From Gammaproteobacteria bacterium (GTDB taxonomy: Bacteria > Pseudomonadota > Gammaproteobacteria > JAIEPX01): a stretch of DNA of 64,000 bases. Within the stretch, counting starts at the first letter, position 1, and each line of letters begins with the position of its first letter. Shown piece after piece: positions 53,927 to 62,395 of the stretch. The stretch lies in assembly GCA_019748175.1 (NCBI GenBank), contig JAIEPX010000008.1, positions 186,001-250,000 of the forward strand, given 5' to 3'. The translations under genes and the position numbers were made by a program. The notes beneath the pieces are model-generated. The model ran no database searches. It was not told the DNA's origin and saw only the letters and a list, made by a program, of their open reading frames with translations.

Positions 53927-55984
53927 CTACCATAATTTGACTCGTTGATCAGGATCTAAATAATTTTTATCACCTGGCTTCACGTTAAATGCCGTATACC
54001 ATTCATCAATATTTCTAAGCGGACCAATGACACGAAAATTGGGTGGGCTGTGTGGATTGGATAACACTAATTTACGCAGTTCGCTGTCTCGGTATTTGCT
54101 TTGCCAGACTTGTGCAAATGATAAGAAGAAACGTTGGTCACCGGTAAAACCATCGAGCTTGATTTCTGGTTTGTTTTTTTGTGAAAGGTGATACGCCTTG
54201 AGCGCAATTGCAACTCCGGAAAGATCACCAATATTTTCTCCTAACGTTAATTGTCCGTTCACGTGCATATCGGGGAGAGGTTCAAATTCATTAAATTGTG
54301 CAACCAGCTTTGAGGTGCGTTTCTCAAAAGCTTTTAGGTCTTCGTCTGTCCACCAGCTTTTTAAGCGACCTTGACCATCGTATTTTGATCCTTGATCGTC
54401 GAAACCATGACTAATTTCGTGGCCGATCACTGCTCCGATTCCGCCGTAGTTGACAGCATCGTCTGCAAGCGGATCAAAAAAGGGCGGTTGAAGAATGCCA
54501 GCAGGGAAAAAGATAGAGTTAAATGTTTCAGTGTAATACGCATTAATTATCGTAGGTGTCATTTCCCATTCATTTCGGTCCGTCGGTTTATCGATGCGAT
54601 TTAAGCGATAACTCCATTCGAAAATATCACTGCGTTGAATATTTCCGATGAGGTCATTTTTATCAATGGTGAGTTGTGAAAAATCTCGCCATTTATCGGG
54701 ATACCCAATATGAGCTTTAAAAGCATGTAATTTATCGAGCGCTTTTTTACGCGTTTTTTCTGTCATCCAGGGTAATTGTCGAATATCAGCATCGTAAGCT
54801 TTTATCAAATTATCGATGAGATTTTGCATTTTAGCCTTCGATTGAGGAGGAAAATAACGAGCAACATATAATTTTCCAAACGGATGACTTAGGCGACTGT
54901 CTAATTGAATCACGCCTCGAGTAGATCGTTCGAGTTGTTGTTCGCGTCCACCAATGACTTTTCCGTAAAAATCAAAAAAAGCATCATCAACATTTTTAGG
55001 TAGATACGCACTTATATTTTGTAAATAATGAATCGTGTGCCAATCACGCCAAACTGATACCGGTGTTTCTGCAAAAATTTTTGCCAATGCAGGGAAAGCC
55101 GTATTTTCTGCGACGATGACAATGCGCTCTCCAGACGGTGATTTTGTATTCAATCCTAGTGCTTTGAAAAAATCTTTCCAAGGAAACTCAGGGGCAAACT
55201 TTTGAAGTTTAGAGATGGACATTGGATTGTAGACTTTCTCGGCTTCGCGACGTTCTGCAGCAGGCCATGATGCTTGAGCAATTTTTGTTTCTAAATCAAA
55301 CACGGCTGCAGCGCGAGCATCAGAATCTTTTGCACCCGATAATGAGAGCATGGTGCTGAGATGTTCTTTATAGGCTTGTCGTGTAGATTCTAGCTGAGGA
55401 CCAGGGCGAAGATAATAATCTCGCTCAGGAAGCCCAAGGCCAGACTGGCCAATATAAAAACTGTATTTATTAGGATCTTTTGCGTCAGCAGCGATGTGGC
55501 TTGAAAATAAACTGTCAGTACTTCGTCCTGGATTACCCATTGCAGCAGCAATTTCAGTGTGATTTTTTAAAGAAGCAATCCATTGCAAATCTTTTTTTGC
55601 AGGTTCTAATCCATTTTTCTCGATAGTGTTGGTATCAATAAAAGCTTCGTAGAAATCAATAATCTTTTTCTCTTCAGGAGATAATTTTTCATAAGGCTTC
55701 GATTGAAGATCTGTCACAATATCTTTCATGCGGTTTTCGCTTAAGATTTGCAAATTTTGAAATGAACCTGTGCTAGATCGATCTGCAGGAATTTTTGCAT
55801 TTTTAAGCCAAGAGCCATTCATGTAGAGAAAAAAATCATCGCCTGGTTTTACGGAAGTATCCATGCCGCTGAGGTCTATACCCCAAGTTCCCAATGTGGC
55901 TTTTTGTGGAGAAGATTGTTCACCGATTGCTGCCATACTCACCCCCATTATGATACTAGCTATAATAAAAGATTTAAGATTCAT
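53927..55984 (-). CDS. M13-family zinc metallopeptidase, exported
   Basis: The 685-aa product is a neprilysin/PepO-type endopeptidase. Motifs: NAYYTETFNSIFFPAGI (substrate binding), zinc motif HEISH within VIGHEISHGFDDQG, and GENIGDLSGV (third zinc ligand Glu). A signal peptide (1-22) exports it to the periplasm or beyond. The C-terminus ends VKLW, without the CxxW of eukaryotic members. The ATG at 55984 follows GGAGG and overlaps the upstream ATPase by 11 bases; longer in-frame starts lie inside that gene and lack a signal. Confidence 0.94.
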   Translation of the reverse strand: MNLKSFIIASIIMGVSMAAIGEQSSPQKATLGTWGIDLSGMDTSVKPGDDFFLYMNGSWLKNAKIPADRSSTGSFQNLQILSENRMKDIVTDLQSKPYEKLSPEEKKIIDFYEAFIDTNTIEKNGLEPAKKDLQWIASLKNHTEIAAAMGNPGRSTDSLFSSHIAADAKDPNKYSFYIGQSGLGLPERDYYLRPGPQLESTRQAYKEHLSTMLSLSGAKDSDARAAAVFDLETKIAQASWPAAERREAEKVYNPMSISKLQKFAPEFPWKDFFKALGLNTKSPSGERIVIVAENTAFPALAKIFAETPVSVWRDWHTIHYLQNISAYLPKNVDDAFFDFYGKVIGGREQQLERSTRGVIQLDSRLSHPFGKLYVARYFPPQSKAKMQNLIDNLIKAYDADIRQLPWMTEKTRKKALDKLHAFKAHIGYPDKWRDFSQLTIDKNDLIGNIQRSDIFEWSYRLNRIDKPTDRNEWEMTPTIINAYYTETFNSIFFPAGILQPPFFDPLADDAVNYGGIGAVIGHEISHGFDDQGSKYDGQGRLKSWWTDEDLKAFEKRTSKLVAQFNEFEPLPDMHVNGQLTLGENIGDLSGVAIALKAYHLSQKNKPEIKLDGFTGDQRFFLSFAQVWQSKYRDSELRKLVLSNPHSPPNFRVIGPLRNIDEWYTAFNVKPGDKNYLDPDQRVKLW

Positions 55985-57317
55985 TGATGGTTTCCTCCAA
56001 TAAAAATTCTTCAAATGTATAACCTTTAATACGCTCAGTGTCAAAGTGATTGTTAGCAATCACTGACAAATGATTATGTGGGAATTGTTTAGTAAACCAG
56101 ATAAATTCCATAGGATTAGTCGACCCTCGTTTGACTTCAAAATACTTGGTTTTCGCGTGTGTTTCAACAAAATCAATCTCATGCTCTTTATTTTTCCAGA
56201 AAGCAAGAGGCGCTAATATATCTTTCCCTAGTATAGAATTTCTTCTTAATAGTTCTTGTGCAACTAACCATTCATACCATACACCTTGATTTTTTTCTGG
56301 TAACAAAAGGAAATCGTTTACACTGCGAATGCTATTAGAATGATAAACCAAAGCAACCAAAACATTTGTGAAATGATATTTGCATTCCTTGCGTTTAATG
56401 AGAATTTTTCTATGCGGATCCCAAGGATAGGCTGGTAGGACACAGCCTAAATCATGAAGCACTTCGGTGTATCCTTGAGCGACCGTGTTGTTGGCAAGAC
56501 CAGCTTCACGTGCTAATTTAGATTGACCAATGGGGCTAGGAGATAATCGATGAAGCACATTCATGATATTCAGCAATGAACTTCTGGAACGTCCCGTATG
56601 TGTGATTTCTCCATCAACCCAGTCTCTAACTAGCTCAATAACATACTCAGGGATTCTTCCTCGTTCTGCTAATTCAGAGCAAGCTATTGGTGAACCACCA
56701 GATAATAAATAACTAATAAAGCATTTTTCCCCGAGACCTTCTCCACAAACACGTTTAAATTCTCGATAAGAAACAGGTGTAAATAAATAACTAGTGCGGT
56801 TTAATTTTCCCTTTCTACCAGGCAATCTTTCTGATCCTCGATGAAGATCTGTTGCTTTTGATCCCGTTGTAACGACTAAGGTATTCCGCAATCTGCCATC
56901 ATCTACCATTTTTTTTAGTATTAATTCCCAATTATCTATAGCCGTAATTTCATCAATGAATATCCGATGCGCTTTGGCCTTACTATTAAAAACTTGAATT
57001 AGGGTGTTAATTTTTTCTTCGAGAACAGTGGCTTCTAAAATGTGTTCACCATTTAGATAAAATGTTGATCCTGGGCCAAAAGTTTCAACAGATTTTTTAA
57101 GTTCTTTTTCAAGCCAAGTACTTTTACCATATTGACGAGCACCTCGGATCAGAATTATCCCGGGTTCCGTCGGAAGTTCGTTTAATCCAAATTCGCTTTC
57201 AAAGATAAAAGGACTTTGCTTTAAGCGAGTAAGATGAGGAAATAACGAAGGATGATCGATATTCCCGTTAAGCAGTAGTTCATTGATAACATCATTACTT
57301 AGCATGTTGAGTCTCAT
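55974..57317 (-). CDS. AAA ATPase with C-terminal DUF4143-type domain
   Basis: The 447-aa product has an N-terminal AAA domain: Walker A GARQYGKST (about 56-64), Walker B RIFIDEITAIDNWE and sensor VVTTGSKATDL, then a helical lid, a winged-helix-like segment (LAREAGLANNTVAQGYTEVL) and a C-terminal nuclease-like DUF4143 region with EIDFVETHAKTKYFEVKRG (D...ExK). The family is widespread and mobile; its function is unclear. The gene has its own promoter overlapped by a repeat array. Confidence 0.88.
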   Translation of the reverse strand: MRLNMLSNDVINELLLNGNIDHPSLFPHLTRLKQSPFIFESEFGLNELPTEPGIILIRGARQYGKSTWLEKELKKSVETFGPGSTFYLNGEHILEATVLEEKINTLIQVFNSKAKAHRIFIDEITAIDNWELILKKMVDDGRLRNTLVVTTGSKATDLHRGSERLPGRKGKLNRTSYLFTPVSYREFKRVCGEGLGEKCFISYLLSGGSPIACSELAERGRIPEYVIELVRDWVDGEITHTGRSRSSLLNIMNVLHRLSPSPIGQSKLAREAGLANNTVAQGYTEVLHDLGCVLPAYPWDPHRKILIKRKECKYHFTNVLVALVYHSNSIRSVNDFLLLPEKNQGVWYEWLVAQELLRRNSILGKDILAPLAFWKNKEHEIDFVETHAKTKYFEVKRGSTNPMEFIWFTKQFPHNHLSVIANNHFDTERIKGYTFEEFLLEETINES

Positions 57318-57347
57318 CTTTATAATTGCAGTACAATAGTAGAGTTG

Positions 57348-57376
57348 ATTATAGTCAACGTTGATGACGTTGGCAA
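57348..57376 (-). promoter_or_regulatory. Near-consensus promoter of the AAA/DUF4143 gene
   Basis: On the reverse strand TTGCCA (57371-57376), a 17-base spacer and TATAAT (57348-57353) form a strong promoter 30 bases before the start codon. The first pair of AACGTT-type hexamers fills the spacer. Confidence 0.78.
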
Positions 57377-57419
57377 GTCCAACGTTATCAACGTTTGATA
57401 TCCTAACGTTCTTAACGTT
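57357..57419. repeat. Array of AACGTT hexamer pairs with 24-base period
   Basis: Hexamers start at 57357, 57366 (variant GACGTT), 57381, 57390, 57405 and 57414. Each pair is 9 bases apart and pairs repeat every 24 bases. AACGTT is self-complementary, so each is a symmetric site. The first pair lies between the -35 and -10 of the ATPase promoter, which suggests a cooperative operator. Confidence 0.85.
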
Positions 57420-57432
57420 GGGTTCTTGACAA

Positions 57433-57495
57433 TGGGCTTAAAAGCCCTATTGAATCTAGTTAATATGGGATCCTTGAACTAAGTCGGCAAAGCCG
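57433..57495. other. Two small hairpins between the ATPase and beta-helix genes
   Basis: GGGCTT/AAGCCC (about 57434-57447) and TCGGC/GCCGA (about 57483-57495) can form stems. Neither is followed by a T tract on either strand. No gene is seen in 57318-57599. Confidence 0.4.
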
Positions 57496-57599
57496 AATGG
57501 GGCTTGTGATCTAGTCGAATAAGTGATTTTCCCATGCTGATGGCTACAATCTTAAAATCAGCCCAATTATTTGAGCTCAGCCATGTGATAAATATCAAG

Positions 57600-59783
57600 T
57601 TAGGTATGCCCATTGTAAGTATTCGTGTGATAATCAGATAATGGGGGATCAATATCCGTAAAATCTTGGAATGAACGATTGGGCTGATTTGGTACTCCCA
57701 CCAATGTGTTGTATTTCATTGTCACAGATTTTGCTTGGCTTACTTTGACAAGTTGCTTGACGCCTTCAGATCCTTTAGTGGATAAATCATTATTTTCTAT
57801 AATTACTTCGTCAGATTCGGAATCTACAGGATTTAACAGGGGCATACCATTTACAGCTTGTGAAATAAACGTAAATTTGTTATTGGATATTCTAATATTC
57901 TTAATTGTACTCCAATAAAGAGGTGGATCTTTTGGGTCGTTGGCTTTTTGTCTTCTTTCATTTTCTTTTGCATTCATCGTTCCATTTTCACCACAAATAT
58001 CAATACTCATCGATACATTATCTGGCTTTTTAATAATATTGAATGTATTGCCTGCTATTTCAACTTTCATGCGTGGGAAAATGGATTGATAGTTTATAGG
58101 CATTGAGATAGTTCCTATAAAGATCGCACGTGAATTAGAATAATTTCCAGCAGGAAGATTATCATTAGAGCAATCTAACTCAAATGTATTATTTTTAACT
58201 ACTAATTTGCAATCATCTGGAAGAGGCCATCGACTATCGCTGCGTTCAATTTTACCAAGAAACAAAAATTCGGCGAAAATATTTTCATTGGCACTAATTT
58301 TTTGTCGTCTAAATCCAGTGATTTTGACTGAATTTCCGATCAATGTAAATGATAGGCTTAAATTTTCATCAAATTGAAAACCAATATCATGAGCTTGTAA
58401 TACATTCGGATCTCTAGAATTTGGAAAAACATTATTTTTTATATAATAATTTTTATGTCCACCGATGTTAAATCCGCTGTTGACCAGTGTACATCCCGTA
58501 AACCCTGATAATTCTGTATTTCCGTGAAAATTTGCAGCAGCACCAGCTTCCGGAAATTGTGGAATTATTTTTCTAGTAAAAGTGCTATCTTGAATATCTA
58601 TAAAACGATTTACTATGACTTCATTTGCTGCCCCGCCCCCCGTTGCTATAGCATGCCAATGAGATTCAGCTTTGATATCTTTTACAGATATACTTTGACA
58701 ATGAGTGAAAGAGACTCCATATGCGTTGTGTAGTACTGTTATTGGTACTGGAGTTGGATTATTATCCGTTTTGGGAGGTGTATATATATGTGTATTAACT
58801 TTGTTGACATTAAAACTTCCTGATAATACGTTACATTTATAACAGTTATGAAAATCTAATCCGATATAGTAAGACGATTCATCAATAATTACATTAGTAA
58901 TGTTACTATCTCTACCAAAACTGAGTGCAATAGATGTAGTTGCTCTAGGGTCGATTGGATCATTATTATTTTTTTTTGCAGTGATATGGATATTTTCAAT
59001 GTTAACACTAACTGTGTCTAATTTATATAGTTTACATCCGTTACGATAATTGTCTATACAATCAAAAGTTACTCTTTCAGTTAATGAGTCTATGGTTTTT
59101 ATTTGTAGTATTTCACCTTTTTTATAATATTCTCTTATGCCATAGCTAAAATTGTTGGGATCAGATATTAATAATAAATCACCTGGTTTTAAATTAGAGG
59201 TGTTTGGTATAAAGAACCTATATGTGGTATCGTTTCCACTTTCAATACTACTGTTAGTCGTTTCAATTTCACGAGCTGCGCCATAAAATTCTAAGAAATT
59301 TGAACGATTTGTTCCATTAAAAACAGGGTTAAAAAAAGTTGTATCAAGAATCGTGTTAAAATTCGGATCTTTTGAAAACTTTGTATCTAGCTGACCATAG
59401 ATTCGTTTAGTTAGTCCATTTGCACTATTGTATGCCATATAAGCATATGTATCAAATACATATCTGCCAGGAGGTATATAGATTTCAGTATATGAGCTGT
59501 TAAAGGCAGCGACAAATGCCGCAGAATTCTGTTTCCTTAGCGCTATATCAATAACGGTTCCAACAGGTGAAAAATCTGAAATCGCTTGAAAATAATTAAC
59601 TCCGTCAATTGTAAATGGTTTAGTAATATCGAGCACAGTACTAGTAGAAATATTTGAAGGCTTCCATGTAGAAAAGAAATGAGAGCGATTTAAAAAAGAT
59701 TCACTTCTAAGCCCTAAGTGTGGATTAGTATAAGCACTCTTCTCAAAATACGATAACTTTCGGAATTCGTTTCTTAATCGCAT
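57600..59783 (-). CDS. Right-handed beta-helix (pectate-lyase-like fold) protein
   Basis: The 727-aa product has a pectin-lyase-like N-cap (GVNYFQAISDFSPVGTVIDI, then EIYIPPGRYVFD) and many short Asn-rich turns (VVKNNTFELDCSN, RISNNKFTFIS, VIIENNDLS) typical of right-handed beta-helices. Such proteins act as glycan-binding or glycan-cleaving surface or phage tailspike proteins. No signal peptide is seen, so export by a type IV or other route is possible but not shown. It has no metabolic neighbours and its AT-rich, Asn-rich make-up suggests acquisition. Confidence 0.75.
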   Translation of the reverse strand: MRLRNEFRKLSYFEKSAYTNPHLGLRSESFLNRSHFFSTWKPSNISTSTVLDITKPFTIDGVNYFQAISDFSPVGTVIDIALRKQNSAAFVAAFNSSYTEIYIPPGRYVFDTYAYMAYNSANGLTKRIYGQLDTKFSKDPNFNTILDTTFFNPVFNGTNRSNFLEFYGAAREIETTNSSIESGNDTTYRFFIPNTSNLKPGDLLLISDPNNFSYGIREYYKKGEILQIKTIDSLTERVTFDCIDNYRNGCKLYKLDTVSVNIENIHITAKKNNNDPIDPRATTSIALSFGRDSNITNVIIDESSYYIGLDFHNCYKCNVLSGSFNVNKVNTHIYTPPKTDNNPTPVPITVLHNAYGVSFTHCQSISVKDIKAESHWHAIATGGGAANEVIVNRFIDIQDSTFTRKIIPQFPEAGAAANFHGNTELSGFTGCTLVNSGFNIGGHKNYYIKNNVFPNSRDPNVLQAHDIGFQFDENLSLSFTLIGNSVKITGFRRQKISANENIFAEFLFLGKIERSDSRWPLPDDCKLVVKNNTFELDCSNDNLPAGNYSNSRAIFIGTISMPINYQSIFPRMKVEIAGNTFNIIKKPDNVSMSIDICGENGTMNAKENERRQKANDPKDPPLYWSTIKNIRISNNKFTFISQAVNGMPLLNPVDSESDEVIIENNDLSTKGSEGVKQLVKVSQAKSVTMKYNTLVGVPNQPNRSFQDFTDIDPPLSDYHTNTYNGHT

Positions 59784-59970
59784 ATGTCATCCCGCCTATG
59801 ATTAAAAAAGTATTAACCTTCTACTACATTAAATACAGCGCGTCAAGTAGAGCGAGCTTCTTTTGGTTGACAAGCGAATCGTTTTATATTAAAGGTTGGC
59901 GCTGAGATTCAAAATTTGAATTCTATATCTATTTAATTAACGTTATAGGTTTTAGATACATGTCCTATCT

Positions 59971-59999
59971 TTGTGAAAGCGAAAATAACTTGATAGAAT
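59971..59999 (+). promoter_or_regulatory. Promoter of kdsB
   Basis: TTGTGA (59971-59976), a 17-base spacer and TAGAAT (59994-59999) lie 31 bases before the kdsB ATG. Confidence 0.65.
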
Positions 60000-60030
60000 G
60001 ACTCACGATTTCAATAAAAAAGGAGTAGTA

Positions 60031-60843
60031 ATGGCTCGATCAGTTATCATAATCCCAGCCCGATACGGATCTACGCGGTTTCCGGGGAAGCCACTAACAA
60101 TGATAGCAAGTAAGACCTTGCTTCAGCGAGTCTATGAAGTAGCGTGTGCTGCTTGTCAAAATTTAAGTGATGTCAAAATTTTTGTGGCTACAGACGATGA
60201 TAGAATTCATGCGCATGCTTTAGAATTGGGTGCTGAAGTAGTAATGACTCCCGAAGACTGTAAGACAGGGTCTGACCGTGCTCTTGCTGCATGTTCACAG
60301 CTGGACACATTGCCAGAAATCGTGGTGAATTTGCAAGGTGATGCCCCGCTGACCCCGCCGCATTTTGTAACGGCAATTATAAATTCATTAATTAATAATC
60401 CTGAGTGTGATGTTGCGACTCCAGTTGCTCAGTTATCATGGGAAGCATTAGATGATTTAAGACAGAGTAAATTACTGCGACCTTTCAGTGGAACAACCGC
60501 GATTGTTGACAACAGTAATAATGCGTTGTGGTTTTCTAAAAAAATTATTCCCGCTCTACGCCAAGAAGAAAAATTAAGGCAGTCACAAAAATTATCCCCC
60601 GTTTTTAGACACATTGGATTATATGGTTATCGTTTTTCTGCTCTTCAAAAATTCGTTAGTTTGCCTGAAGGAAATTATGAGGCCTTAGAGGGATTGGAGC
60701 AGCTTCGTTTTTTAGAAAATGGTTTAAAAATTAAAGCGGTTAAAGTTGATTACGGACAATTTCCCAGTATGTCCGGTGTTGATACACTAGAAGATGCTAA
60801 AAAAGCAGAGCTGTTATTGTTGCAACAGGAAGCAGTTAAATGA
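60031..60843 (+). CDS. kdsB: CMP-KDO synthetase
   Basis: KdsB activates KDO as CMP-KDO for transfer to lipid A. The 270-aa product begins with IIPARYGSTRFPGKPL (nucleotide-binding signature) and has VNLQGDAPLTPP and FRHIGLYGYR. The ATG at 60031 follows AAGGAG; an in-frame ATG 33 bases upstream overlaps the -10 region and is unlikely. The 3' end overlaps the next gene by 4 bases. Slightly longer than the usual ~250 aa. It complements hldE/hldD in LPS core synthesis. Confidence 0.95.
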   Translation: MARSVIIIPARYGSTRFPGKPLTMIASKTLLQRVYEVACAACQNLSDVKIFVATDDDRIHAHALELGAEVVMTPEDCKTGSDRALAACSQLDTLPEIVVNLQGDAPLTPPHFVTAIINSLINNPECDVATPVAQLSWEALDDLRQSKLLRPFSGTTAIVDNSNNALWFSKKIIPALRQEEKLRQSQKLSPVFRHIGLYGYRFSALQKFVSLPEGNYEALEGLEQLRFLENGLKIKAVKVDYGQFPSMSGVDTLEDAKKAELLLLQQEAVK

Positions 60844-61424
60844 TTAATATATTGATTGCTCGACATGGAAATACATTTGATCCTGGTGATACCGTACTCC
60901 GTGTTGGGCGAGGCACTGATATTCCTTTATCAAACAGTGGAAAAGATCAGGCTCAAAAATTAGGTGAATATTTACGCGAGTATCATCCCGATATTCACGC
61001 TGTATATACCAGTACCTTAAAGCGCACAATTTTAACAGCAGAAATATTATTATCATCAATGCAGTTACAGATACCGATTGAAGCAATAAATATTTTTGAT
61101 GAGATTGATTACGGTCCTGATGAAGGAAAGCCTGAAACTGAAGTGGTTGCGCGCCTTGGAGAATCTGCGTTAGGGCAGTGGGAGAAAAATAATATCGTTC
61201 CATCGGGTTGGAATGTTAATCCAGAAAAAATAACTGAAGCATGGCGAGAATTCGCGAATGAAAAAGAAAAAAAATTTCCTAATCAGACTATCTTAGTTGT
61301 TACAAGTAATGGAGTTGCGCGATTTGCGCCTGAGCATAATATCAAACTAAAGACGGGTGCAGTTTCTTATCTTACGGTTGAAAACGGTCATTGGCACTGC
61401 GTTTATTCTAATCGGCGTTCTTAG
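60840..61424 (+). CDS. Histidine-phosphatase-superfamily protein
   Basis: The 194-aa product has the phosphoglycerate-mutase-type RHG motif (ARHGNT, residues 7-12), the conserved YTSTLKRTILTAEIL and an acidic EIDYGPDEG stretch. The second catalytic His, normally in a V(S/T)HG motif near the C-terminus, is replaced: the sequence reads VVTSNGVARF. It may be catalytically altered, or belong to a subfamily with another residue. ATGA overlap with kdsB suggests a shared role, perhaps a sugar-phosphate step; that is inference. Confidence 0.82.
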   Translation: MINILIARHGNTFDPGDTVLRVGRGTDIPLSNSGKDQAQKLGEYLREYHPDIHAVYTSTLKRTILTAEILLSSMQLQIPIEAINIFDEIDYGPDEGKPETEVVARLGESALGQWEKNNIVPSGWNVNPEKITEAWREFANEKEKKFPNQTILVVTSNGVARFAPEHNIKLKTGAVSYLTVENGHWHCVYSNRRS

Positions 61425-61475
61425 GAGGGGGCGCGATGCATTTTGAGTATGCTAATCTTGAGTATACACCAAATA

Positions 61476-61514
61476 AAAATCTGACCCCCTTTACTGTGTG
61501 TCAAATCTGACTCC
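61476..61514. repeat. Palindromic-repeat arms, copy G (forms the prmA 3' end)
   Basis: Two direct arms, AAAAATCTGACCCCCTTT (61476-61493) and TCAAATCTGACTCC (61501-61514), match the outer arm of the family. The second encodes the last residues (SQI) and stop of prmA on the reverse strand. Confidence 0.65.
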
Positions 61515-62385
61515 TGCCGCAAAGGCACGCCCACTCTTGCTGGTGCTCGGGGGTGTCAAAAGTGGCCCATGTGGAATAGGCTGTTTTAATGGCGTCAACT
61601 TGGTTGGCAAGAATGCCAGATATTACGATTTTTCCATCCGGTTTTAGAAGCTGTGAAAAATGAGTTGATAATTCGATGAGGGGTAAAGCTAAAATATTGG
61701 CGATCAAAACATCTGCTTGTACAGGCAGCAATTCCTCGGGTAAAAATGTTTGAAGTTTTTCAGATGATATTTCGTTCAACTCTGCATTTTCTCGTGTTGC
61801 AATAAGCGCTTGAGGATCGTTATCTACAGCAAATGCTTTTTTCGCGCCAAGTTTAATAGCTGCAATAGCTAAAATTCCAGATCCACAACCGTAATCGATA
61901 ACGAGATCTTGTTGTGAGATATTTTTTGCGAGCCACGATAAACATAATTGAGTTGTAGGATGTTTTCCGGTGCCGAATGCCATTCCAGGGTCGAGAATCA
62001 AACTGTGTGCAGGACGTTCTGCTGGTATTTGCCAGCTTGGATAAATCCACAATTTATTTACATAGCATTGAGGCTTAAAATCATTTTTCCAAGTATGTTC
62101 CCACGCTTGATCCACAATTAATTCTACGGTGGAGTTTCTAGCGATTTCATTCCCAAATTGATTTTGTAGTACAGAGATAACTTCAGGAAGATTGGCATAT
62201 TCGTCGAATAACGCGGTCAGTTTAATTTGATCCCAAAGTGGAGTTTCACCGACTCCAGGTGCGTAAATGGGTTGATCTTGTGCATCTTGTAATGTAATTG
62301 CGAGAGCACCCAAGTTATCGAGCGTATTACTTAATAATTCAGCTTGTTCTCGATTAGTAGCCAGCGTCATTTGTAAAAAAGGCAT
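61501..62385 (-). CDS. prmA: Ribosomal protein L11 methyltransferase
   Basis: PrmA trimethylates ribosomal protein L11 with SAM. The 294-aa product has an N-terminal substrate-binding domain, then the methyltransferase motif VIDYGCGSGILAIAAIKLGA, and the PrmA signature LIANILALPL. Length fits (~293 aa). The final residues SQI and stop derive from a repeat arm. It follows accC by 10 bases on the same strand, the usual gammaproteobacterial order. Confidence 0.95.
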   Translation of the reverse strand: MPFLQMTLATNREQAELLSNTLDNLGALAITLQDAQDQPIYAPGVGETPLWDQIKLTALFDEYANLPEVISVLQNQFGNEIARNSTVELIVDQAWEHTWKNDFKPQCYVNKLWIYPSWQIPAERPAHSLILDPGMAFGTGKHPTTQLCLSWLAKNISQQDLVIDYGCGSGILAIAAIKLGAKKAFAVDNDPQALIATRENAELNEISSEKLQTFLPEELLPVQADVLIANILALPLIELSTHFSQLLKPDGKIVISGILANQVDAIKTAYSTWATFDTPEHQQEWACLCGRSQI

Positions 62386-62395
62386 CTAATTTCTC

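Noticed and set aside
57357-57419. Possible CRISPR-like array
   Set aside because: Repeats are six bases with 3- and 9-base gaps; there are no spacers of CRISPR length and no cas genes.
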